NCBI GenBank assembly: GCA_030040455.1
Contig: JASHTR010000241.1
Location: forward strand, 1-12,562
Direction of reading: 5' to 3'
Length of the DNA: 12,562 nt
From: Terriglobia bacterium
GTDB lineage: Bacteria > Acidobacteriota > Terriglobia > UBA7540
Numbering within the stretch: position 1 is the stretch's first letter; every line of letters starts with the position of its first letter. The notes under the pieces are model-generated. The model was given only the letters and a program-made list of their open reading frames with translations, searched no databases and was not told the DNA's origin. Shown piece after piece: positions 6,875 through 12,562 of this stretch. The translations under genes were made by a program, and so were the position numbers.

Positions 6875-8687
6875 GCTGACGGCGCTCATTTCCCTCCTGG
6901 TTCTCGTCGTGGTGCTGGCCAGCACTGCGCTGTATCTGTATACCTTCGTGCGCCGCACTCTGGAAGACCTCCAGCAGGCTGCTTCCTACGTGGGGAACGA
7001 GGCCAAGACGCGGGTCATGGACGTGGATGCGGAAACGCGCATTCCGCCCTACATCGATTCGAACGACCTCGACGAAGTCCGGGCCTTCGTGCAGGTCCGG
7101 CTCAGCCAGGATGCGGGCTTGCGTTCGCTGATGCAATCGGCCGCTGCCTATTCGAGCTCGATTGATTATGTCGCGATCACCGGCGAAGGGCGTTTTATCC
7201 TGGCCCACAACGACCCGAGCCTGATTGGGCAGCCATTGCCTCCCGCTCCGCCTCTTTCTGATTTTCTGAATGCGCGGATTTTCCGCCAGCTCCATATTAT
7301 TTTCGGGCCTTATCTCGTCTACGAGATTGTGATGCCGCTGGAAATGAGCGGCCGGCCATTTTGTGTCATCCACGTTGGAGTGAACACGATCTTCCTGCGG
7401 GCTCAGGTGATGGAGCATATTTCGTCGGCGGTTATCCTGGCGATTCTGGCGGTAGTGCTGGCAACACTTACGGCAGGGTTGCTGTCGTTTCGCCTGCTGA
7501 AGCCGCTGGCGGCCATCTCGCAAAGCGTGGACAGCATGACCCGAGGCGAATTTAACGAGCCGGTCAAGATCAAGCGTGAGGATGAATGGGGCATTCTTTC
7601 GGGTAAGTTGAATTTGCTGGGCGAACAGCTTCGCGGCGAGAAGGCGGCCTACCTTGCGCTAAAGGAAAACCTGGACCAGTTGTTTGCCAACCTTGTGGAC
7701 GGTCTTCTGATGTTCGATCATCAGGACCGGCTGGCACTGGCCACGCCTTCGTCCGCCCGCTTTCTCGACCGCCCGGTCGACGATCTTGCAGCGCACCCGG
7801 CCAGCGAAGTTTTTGCGGGAGGGGGAGAACTGAACCAGGCGCTGCGTGAAGCTTTTCAAGCACGAAAATCGCTTTCCGGCAAGATGGTTGGAGTCGCCAG
7901 GAACTCGGAAACCACGCGGGTGGCGATCACCACCCATTTTGTCATTGACAAAGGGCGCCAGATGGCCAGCCTCGTCATGCTCCGTGACGTGGACACTCGC
8001 GCTCAGCTTGAGGATGAGATTGGGCTGACCGCCCGGCTTGCCGCGCTCGGACGGCTCACTTCCGGCGTGGCGCATGAAGTGAAAAATCCGCTGAATGCGA
8101 TGATCCTTCAGGTAGAAATCCTTAAATCCAAGCTTCTGGGCAATGAGACAGAAGTAAAACCGCAACTTGACATCCTTTCTGAGGAAATCAAGCGCCTTGA
8201 CCGTGTCGTCAAAACGTTTCTCGATTTTACCCGCCCCATGGAAATTCATCGGACCGAAACGGATATGCCCGCGCTGGTGCGCGAAGTGTTCACCTTGGCC
8301 GAGCCCCACGCGCAGCGGCTGAACGTAAGGCTGGTGCTCGAGCCGAACGGAAGCCTTCCGCCGCTCAAAATCGACCGCGACCTGATGAAGCAAGTGCTCT
8401 TGAACCTCGTCTTGAATGGCTGCCAGGCGATGCCCGGAGGAGGCGAGCTTCGCGTTCGGCCCCATGCAGGCCCAAGAAGCCTTGACCTCGAAATATGCGA
8501 CCAAGGCGTGGGTATTCCCGAGGAAGCGCGCCAGAAAATCTTCTCTCTTTACTATTCCACCAAGCCGGGTGGAACAGGGATCGGGCTGGCAATGGCCTTT
8601 CGCATTATTCAGCTTCACGACGGCTCGATCGATTTTTCGAGCGAAATTAACCGGGGCACCACCTTCCGAATTTCCCTGCCCGCTTAA
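6852..8687 (+). CDS. Membrane sensor histidine kinase (CACHE-like sensor, HAMP, PAS, HisKA, HATPase), partner of the upstream regulator
   Basis: A 611-residue NtrB/AtoS-like sensor kinase. A first membrane helix (about 8-32) and a second (191-213) flank an extracytoplasmic domain of about 155 residues. Its pattern (YVAITGEGRFILAHNDPSLIG, then a YEIVMPL...HVGV strand pair) resembles a single CACHE/PDC ligand-binding domain; I infer a small-molecule ligand but cannot name it. HAMP follows (about 214-262), then PAS (about 268-380), HisKA with His408 in SGVAHEVKNPL, and HATPase with N-box NLVLNGCQAM, G1 DQGVGIP and G2 GGTGIGLAM. There is no receiver domain. The ATG lies inside the regulator's 3' end (23-bp overlap), preceded closely by AAGGAA, consistent with translational coupling and stoichiometric synthesis. 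All catalytic motifs are intact. Pairing with the regulator is inferred from overlap and family. Confidence 0.93.
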   Translation: MRISLKVKLTALISLLVLVVVLASTALYLYTFVRRTLEDLQQAASYVGNEAKTRVMDVDAETRIPPYIDSNDLDEVRAFVQVRLSQDAGLRSLMQSAAAYSSSIDYVAITGEGRFILAHNDPSLIGQPLPPAPPLSDFLNARIFRQLHIIFGPYLVYEIVMPLEMSGRPFCVIHVGVNTIFLRAQVMEHISSAVILAILAVVLATLTAGLLSFRLLKPLAAISQSVDSMTRGEFNEPVKIKREDEWGILSGKLNLLGEQLRGEKAAYLALKENLDQLFANLVDGLLMFDHQDRLALATPSSARFLDRPVDDLAAHPASEVFAGGGELNQALREAFQARKSLSGKMVGVARNSETTRVAITTHFVIDKGRQMASLVMLRDVDTRAQLEDEIGLTARLAALGRLTSGVAHEVKNPLNAMILQVEILKSKLLGNETEVKPQLDILSEEIKRLDRVVKTFLDFTRPMEIHRTETDMPALVREVFTLAEPHAQRLNVRLVLEPNGSLPPLKIDRDLMKQVLLNLVLNGCQAMPGGGELRVRPHAGPRSLDLEICDQGVGIPEEARQKIFSLYYSTKPGGTGIGLAMAFRIIQLHDGSIDFSSEINRGTTFRISLPA

Positions 8688-8740
8688 AAGAAGATGGCGA
8701 AGGATCTCTGTGTCGGATTGACTCTATAGAAACATACGGA

Positions 8741-8763
8741 GATGCTTCGCTGCGCTCATGACA
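8741..8763. repeat. Candidate copy of a dispersed GCTTCGCTGCGCTCA-type intergenic element
   Basis: The stretch GATGCTTCGCTGCGCTCA followed by TGACA closely resembles a small palindrome-derived element (GCTTCGCTGCGCTCAGCATGACA type) that I recall scattered between genes in several environmental bacterial genomes. Compared with that form, this copy lacks three bases in the right arm. There is only one copy in the window, so repetition cannot be shown here. Confidence 0.35.
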
Positions 8764-8781
8764 AGCATTTATAGCTTTTTT
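8742..8781 (+). terminator. Possible intrinsic terminator of the two-component operon
   Basis: ATGCTT at 8742-8747 pairs with AAGCAT at 8763-8768 over a 15-nt loop. A nested alternative, AAGC / GCTT (8763-8766 / 8774-8777), runs directly into a tract of six T at 8776-8781. The stems are short, so termination would be weak. It lies 54-94 bases after the kinase stop and before the peptidase ribosome binding site. Confidence 0.33.
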
Positions 8782-8816
8782 CGTGGCCAGTCCGATTCCA
8801 TTCGAGGAGATTCAGG

Positions 8817-10988
8817 ATGACAGGCTTGAGAAGCGCCATCAGCGTTCTAATCATATCCCTGGTTTTTTTTGCGACGCCGTTGCCCGGCCAGGAAAGGACT
8901 CAACCGCTCACGCTCGACCTCATCAGCCATCCCGGCCGGATTGTTCCACCCGGGCCGGCAAATATCCACTGGCGGCCGCATACGGACCAATTCAGTTTCG
9001 AATCCTCAAGCGAAGGAGATGCCGCCATCTGGCTTTATGATGCCACCACGGGCACGAAGCACCTGCTGCTGACCCAGGCCGCAGCGGGCTCGCAGGTCGA
9101 TCTGGATTCTTATCAGTGGTCTCCCGGCGGCGATCGCCTGTTGCTCGAAGGCGGCGGAAACCTATGGCTTTTTGATGTTGGCACCGGCAAGCTTCGCAGC
9201 CTCACGCAGGGGGCGGAGCCAAAGGGTGAAGCAACTTTCTCGCCACAAGGCGATCGAGCCGGTTTTGTCGCCAATAATAATTTATTCGTAGTGGATTTGA
9301 AAAGCGGCCACATCCGCCGACTCACCTCGGACGGCAGCGCTACCGTGCTCAATGGCGTGCTGGATTGGGTTTACGGCGAAGAGCTGGCATACCGCGAAAC
9401 GAAGCGGGCTTATGAGTGGTCGCCCGACGGCAAGAAGATCGCTTATCTCCAACTCGATGACGGCCCCGTACCACAATATCCGCTGACCCGGTTCCTCAAA
9501 GTCCACGCGAGCATTTTCGAGCAGCGCTTTCCCCAGCCGGGCGACCCGAACCCTGTCGCCACCATGCGCGTGGTTGAGGCCAACGGCAACGGTGGTAACG
9601 CCGCCTATACGCTTCGTCACGGCGAGGAATACATTGTGCCAGCGTTCCTGTGGACCCCGGATTCAAAGGCCGTTTGCTTTCTCACCCTGAACCGCGATCA
9701 GGCGAGCGAGGTCGTTCACCTCTGGAGTTCCGGGGCGGACCGTCATCCGGTCGTTGAGACAGATCCATATTGGATTAACAACGTTGAGCCGCCACAATTC
9801 GTGGCCGGAGGGAAGGAGTTTCTTTGGCTTTCAGAGCGCGATGGATGGAACCACCTCTACCTTTATACGAGCGCGGGCAAGCTTTTGAAGAAGCTGACAA
9901 CGGGTGACTGGCTGATTGACCATCCCATCTTTGAGGATGTGCCCTCATACCAGGTAGACCAAACCCGGGGCTGGATCTATTTTGAATCCACTGATCCTGA
10001 CCCGCGCGAGCGGCAGCTTTATCGCGTGCGGTTGGACGGCACAGGTTTCAAGCGCCTTACCCGGCAGCCCGGAACCCATGCACTCACGTTGTCGCCGGAC
10101 GGCCGTTTTCTGATCGACAACTTTTCCTCCCTCAACGACCCGCCCGAAATCCACCTTCTCCGATCGGATGGAACTTACGTTGCGACGATTGACAAGCCCG
10201 CGAATGATCTCGCTGAATACTCGCTGGGCAAGACAGAACTGCGGACCATCAAGGCCGCCGATGGGACGCCGCTCGAAGCACGGCTCCTTGAACCTCCGCA
10301 TTTCGACCCGCGCCGAAAATACCCGGTGATCGTCGATATTTACGGCGGCCCGGGTTTTCAGATTGTCCTGAACCAGTGGGGAGCGACCTCCTGGCTCGAC
10401 CAACTTCTTGCTGAGCGCGGCTTCCTGGTGTGGTCGCTCGATAATCGCGGGTCTCACGGCAGAGGGCACGCCTTCGAAACGGTGATCTTCAAGGATATGG
10501 GCCAGCACGAGCTCGAAGACCAACTCGCCGGGATCAACTACCTCAAGTCCCTGCCTTACGTGGATCCGGCGCGCATCGGAATCTTCGGCTGGTCCTACGG
10601 CGGCTATATGACACTTTATGCCCTTACGCACGCGCCCGATGTTTTCAAATGCGGAGTGGCGGGCGCGCCAGTAACAGACTGGCATTACTATGATTCAATC
10701 TACACGGAGCGTTATATGAGGACGCCGGAGGAGGATGCGGAGGGATACAGGAAATCATCGGACGTTCTGGCTGCGGCCAACCTGCACGCCCGGCTGCTGC
10801 TCATTCATGGCGTCGCCGATGACAACGTGCACCTTCAAAATACCATTAACTTCATTCAGGCGCTGGTGAAGGCCGGCATTCCATATCAGCTTTATTTGCA
10901 GCCCGCTCAGAAGCACGGCTTCACGGAAGAAGCTGCGATCTCTTATAATAACATGAGGATCTTTGAATTCTTCGTGCACGACCTGTAG
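8817..10988 (+). CDS. Secreted dipeptidyl-peptidase IV family serine peptidase (S9B)
   Basis: A 723-residue prolyl dipeptidyl peptidase that removes X-Pro or X-Ala dipeptides from peptide N-termini, probably in the periplasm. An N-terminal signal peptide is visible (Arg5, hydrophobic core ISVLIISLVFFA, likely cleavage near PLPGQ). There is no lipobox Cys. The beta-propeller (about 70-450) carries DWVYGEEL with Glu188-Glu189, equivalent to the Glu205/Glu206 pair of human DPP4 that holds the substrate amino terminus. The alpha/beta-hydrolase domain (about 480-723) has the catalytic triad Ser593 (GWSYGGY), Asp668 (GVADDNVH) and His700 (QKHGFTEE). Length matches the bacterial family. GAGGAG seven bases before the ATG supports this start. 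It lies 129 bp after the kinase, with a possible terminator between, so co-transcription is uncertain. A role in peptide scavenging is inferred. Confidence 0.95.
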   Translation: MTGLRSAISVLIISLVFFATPLPGQERTQPLTLDLISHPGRIVPPGPANIHWRPHTDQFSFESSSEGDAAIWLYDATTGTKHLLLTQAAAGSQVDLDSYQWSPGGDRLLLEGGGNLWLFDVGTGKLRSLTQGAEPKGEATFSPQGDRAGFVANNNLFVVDLKSGHIRRLTSDGSATVLNGVLDWVYGEELAYRETKRAYEWSPDGKKIAYLQLDDGPVPQYPLTRFLKVHASIFEQRFPQPGDPNPVATMRVVEANGNGGNAAYTLRHGEEYIVPAFLWTPDSKAVCFLTLNRDQASEVVHLWSSGADRHPVVETDPYWINNVEPPQFVAGGKEFLWLSERDGWNHLYLYTSAGKLLKKLTTGDWLIDHPIFEDVPSYQVDQTRGWIYFESTDPDPRERQLYRVRLDGTGFKRLTRQPGTHALTLSPDGRFLIDNFSSLNDPPEIHLLRSDGTYVATIDKPANDLAEYSLGKTELRTIKAADGTPLEARLLEPPHFDPRRKYPVIVDIYGGPGFQIVLNQWGATSWLDQLLAERGFLVWSLDNRGSHGRGHAFETVIFKDMGQHELEDQLAGINYLKSLPYVDPARIGIFGWSYGGYMTLYALTHAPDVFKCGVAGAPVTDWHYYDSIYTERYMRTPEEDAEGYRKSSDVLAAANLHARLLLIHGVADDNVHLQNTINFIQALVKAGIPYQLYLQPAQKHGFTEEAAISYNNMRIFEFFVHDL

Positions 10989-11060
10989 CCTGACCGTCGG
11001 CGAGCGACTGGACCACCTGCCGGGAAGTTCTGTCTCACAAAGAGCGCGCCGGGGGCGCTT

Positions 11061-11089
11061 CTGACTACTTCACCGGCTTCGCGTATACT
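11061..11089 (+). promoter_or_regulatory. Candidate sigma70-type promoter of dps
   Basis: CTGACT (11061-11066, four of six to TTGACA) and TATACT (11084-11089, five of six to TATAAT) are separated by exactly 17 bp. The predicted start near 11096 gives a leader of about 22 nt containing AAGGAG at 11106-11111, six bases before the ATG. I see no OxyR- or Fur-like operator that I would defend. Confidence 0.58.
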
Positions 11090-11117
11090 GTGGGATACAT
11101 TCTGAAAGGAGCCTTCA

Positions 11118-11639
11118 ATGCCCGATAAAAGCGATTTAGCGACACGCCAGAAAGCGGCGCTGGCAACCCCCACGGACCTGGGAGCTGATGCCTCCAGGAA
11201 TATCTCGGGAGCGCTCAGCAAGCTCCTGGCAGACATCTTTGCTCTTTATGTGAAAACCAAGAACTTCCACTGGCACATGAGCGGGCGACACTTCCGCGAC
11301 TATCATCTTTTGCTCGATGAACATGCTGACCAGATCTTCGCCATGACGGACCCCGTCGCCGAGCGAGCGCGCAAAATCGGCGGTACAACCATCCACTCCA
11401 TCGGCCACATTGCGCGGCTTCAGCGCCTCTCCGACAACGACGCTGAATACGTCGATCCTCTCGATATGCTCAGCGAGCTCCGCGAAGATAATAAGGCTTT
11501 GCTCGCGAGTATGCGCGAGACTCACAATTTGTGTGACGATGAAAACGACGTGGCGACCGCAAGCCTTCTTGAGAACTGGATCGACGAAACCGAACGCCGT
11601 ATCTGGTTCCTTTTCGAAACTACCCGGAAGGGTGAATGA
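11118..11639 (+). CDS. dps: Dps ferritin-like DNA-binding/iron-storage protein
   Basis: A 173-residue Dps (starvation-induced mini-ferritin) that forms 12-subunit shells, oxidises Fe(II) with peroxide and stores it, protecting DNA. The inter-subunit ferroxidase residues are all present and, by chance, carry the Escherichia coli numbering: His51 (NFHWHM), His63 and Asp67 (DYHLLLD), Asp78 and Glu82 (DPVAER). The characteristic signature KNFHWHMSGRHF and a RKIGG turn follow family pattern. The N-terminal tail of about 25 residues contains several Lys/Arg and Asp residues; such tails can bind DNA in some Dps proteins, which is not shown here. It is a single gene with its own promoter and a good AAGGAG ribosome binding site. 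It converges on the esterase gene with a 64-bp gap and no clear terminator. Confidence 0.95.
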   Translation: MPDKSDLATRQKAALATPTDLGADASRNISGALSKLLADIFALYVKTKNFHWHMSGRHFRDYHLLLDEHADQIFAMTDPVAERARKIGGTTIHSIGHIARLQRLSDNDAEYVDPLDMLSELREDNKALLASMRETHNLCDDENDVATASLLENWIDETERRIWFLFETTRKGE

Positions 11640-11703
11640 GCAATGGCGAATTTCTTCACACCTTCTCAACCTCGGGCGCGTAGAGGCGGCTAACGTTGCG
11701 CAT

Positions 11704-12562
11704 TCACAAAGAGTTTCCGCTGGCAGGTTTCATCACGCCCAAGCCGCGCAGCCATCTCTCGGCGAGCTGTGGCCACCGCGTGACCGGGTTTTGCGTGGGT
11801 CGCAGACCATATCCATGACCTCCCTTGGCATAGAGGTGCATCTCAACGGGGACCCCGGCACTTTTTAATGCCAGGTAATAATAAATGCTATTCGCGACTC
11901 CAACCGGATCGTCCTCGGCCTGCACCAGGAACGTAGGCGGGGCGTTGGGGGTGACCTTTAATTCCGGAGCAAGCACATATTGGCCCTCTCTTCTAACCGC
12001 CAAATAAGCCGGATAAATCAGTAATGCGAAGTCGGGCCTCGAACTCGCTCGGCCAGCGGCATCCGGCGGTTTGTACGCGCGCTGCTCGAAGTCGTTGCTG
12101 ACGAGCGCGGCAAGATCGCCCCCGGCCGAAAACCCGATCACACCAATACGGTCTGGCCGGAGGTGCCATTCTTTGGCGTGAAAGCGAGCTAGCCGTACGG
12201 CCCGCTGCGCATCCTCAAGGGGCGCCTGGTATCGAGGAACTCCGGGACGGGGCGGCACGCGGTATTTCAGCAGTATGGCGGTTATGCCGATGGTGTTAAG
12301 CCATTTACAGACTTCTGTGCCTTCGAGGTCCAGCGCGAGTATCCGATAGCCGCCACCCGGAAATACAACCACGGCGGCCCCCGTGTTTTTATCTGGAGGC
12401 GGCTTGTAAAGAGTGATGGTGGGATCCGAGATGTTCGTAAGCCGGATCACCCGCTTGCCGGCGACCAAGGCGTCTTGGGGCCGCGTGGTGTCGCGCTCCG
12501 GTCCTGGACGGGTCTTCTCACCGGGGGCGCCCTGCGGCCACAGCCTAATCGTAAGATGTCCG
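11704..12562 (-). CDS. Alpha/beta-hydrolase esterase (BD-FAE/acetyl-xylan-esterase-like), 5' end cut by window edge
   Basis: Serine esterase of the alpha/beta-hydrolase fold, similar to BD-FAE and related carbohydrate acetyl/feruloyl esterases. 285 residues are visible and the frame stays open to the window end. The segment before the TTG at 12466-12468 reads on as LWPQGAPGE, a motif typical of the mature N-terminus of this group, so that TTG is not the start; a signal peptide is probably just outside. The oxyanion-loop motif is VFPGGGY (Pro in place of the His of classical HGGG). The nucleophile Ser is in GFSAGGD, the acid Asp in QAEDDP and the His in GGHGYG, so the catalytic triad is complete. 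The family is commonly secreted and acts on acetylated or feruloylated plant polysaccharides. The actual substrate is unknown and no other glycan gene is adjacent. Confidence 0.85.
   Translation of the reverse strand, partial: GHLTIRLWPQGAPGEKTRPGPERDTTRPQDALVAGKRVIRLTNISDPTITLYKPPPDKNTGAAVVVFPGGGYRILALDLEGTEVCKWLNTIGITAILLKYRVPPRPGVPRYQAPLEDAQRAVRLARFHAKEWHLRPDRIGVIGFSAGGDLAALVSNDFEQRAYKPPDAAGRASSRPDFALLIYPAYLAVRREGQYVLAPELKVTPNAPPTFLVQAEDDPVGVANSIYYYLALKSAGVPVEMHLYAKGGHGYGLRPTQNPVTRWPQLAERWLRGLGVMKPASGNSL

Noticed and set aside
5849..6958. Long minus-strand open frame (369 codons) opposite the response regulator and start of the kinase
   Set aside because: It lies wholly opposite genes with unmistakable NtrC and kinase motifs. 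Its translation is rich in His, Arg, Gln and Ala, as expected from the complement of GC-rich codons, and shows no domain.
7659..8618. Minus-strand open frame (319 codons) opposite the kinase catalytic region
   Set aside because: It is a shadow of the HisKA/HATPase coding strand, with no ribosome binding site and no recognisable motif.
11044..11062. Intrinsic terminator for the peptidase gene (GCGCC GGG GGCGC hairpin at 11046-11058)
   Set aside because: The 5-bp GC stem is not followed by a U-run and it abuts the dps -35 box; it may be chance or an operator-like palindrome, so I did not call it.
12466..12468. TTG at 12468-12466 as start of the esterase
   Set aside because: The frame continues upstream to the window end and encodes the LWPQGAPGE motif expected in the family, so the gene begins outside the window.
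1..12562. Novel defence island, CRISPR array, prophage or transposon
   Set aside because: All genes belong to recognisable housekeeping, sensory or secreted-enzyme families. No direct repeat array, integrase, transposase, tRNA or attachment-site pair was seen.

Overview
This 12.6 kb window of bacterial chromosome is moderately GC-rich (high fifties percent by eye). It is densely coding and shows no tRNA, rRNA, CRISPR array, insertion sequence or phage gene. The gene set is a periplasmic dipeptidyl-peptidase IV homologue, several PAS/CACHE sensor kinases, an NtrC-type regulator, a short MetE-like methyltransferase, a Dps, and a BD-FAE-like esterase. Together with a 'GCTTCGCTGCGCTCA'-type intergenic element, this fits a Gram-negative soil or environmental lineage such as Acidobacteriota. 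That placement is an inference from gene content; there is no phylogenetic marker in the window.

Layout. (1) Positions 1-1721, plus strand: the 3' part of a NodB-type polysaccharide deacetylase, coupled by an ATGA overlap to a GT28/MGDG-synthase-like glycosyltransferase. This looks like a small envelope glycolipid or glycan unit. (2) 1722-3798: a short AT-rich promoter region, then a cytosolic hybrid histidine kinase (PAS-PAS-HisKA-HATPase-REC) that may be translated from a leaderless or nearly leaderless message. (3) 3799-5122: a convergent minus-strand gene for a 411-residue zinc methyltransferase that matches only the C-terminal catalytic half of MetE. Two stem-loops lie between the convergent genes. 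(4) 5135-5491: a 357 bp divergent non-coding region with TATAAT boxes facing both ways. (5) 5492-8687: a two-component operon. A sigma54-dependent NtrC-family response regulator overlaps by 23 bp a membrane CACHE-HAMP-PAS histidine kinase. (6) 8817-10988: a secreted S9B dipeptidyl peptidase with its own ribosome binding site. (7) 11118-11639: a monocistronic Dps ferritin-like protein with a recognisable sigma70-type promoter. (8) 11704 to the window end, minus strand: an alpha/beta-hydrolase esterase whose N-terminus lies outside the window.

How they relate. Only two groupings are supported by gene structure: the deacetylase with the glycosyltransferase, and the regulator with its kinase. The remaining genes look like separate transcription units. 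I see no undescribed multi-gene system. The items most worth a second look are the core-MetE-like protein (no folate-binding half, all zinc ligands kept), the deacetylase-glycosyltransferase pair, and the leaderless arrangement of the hybrid kinase.
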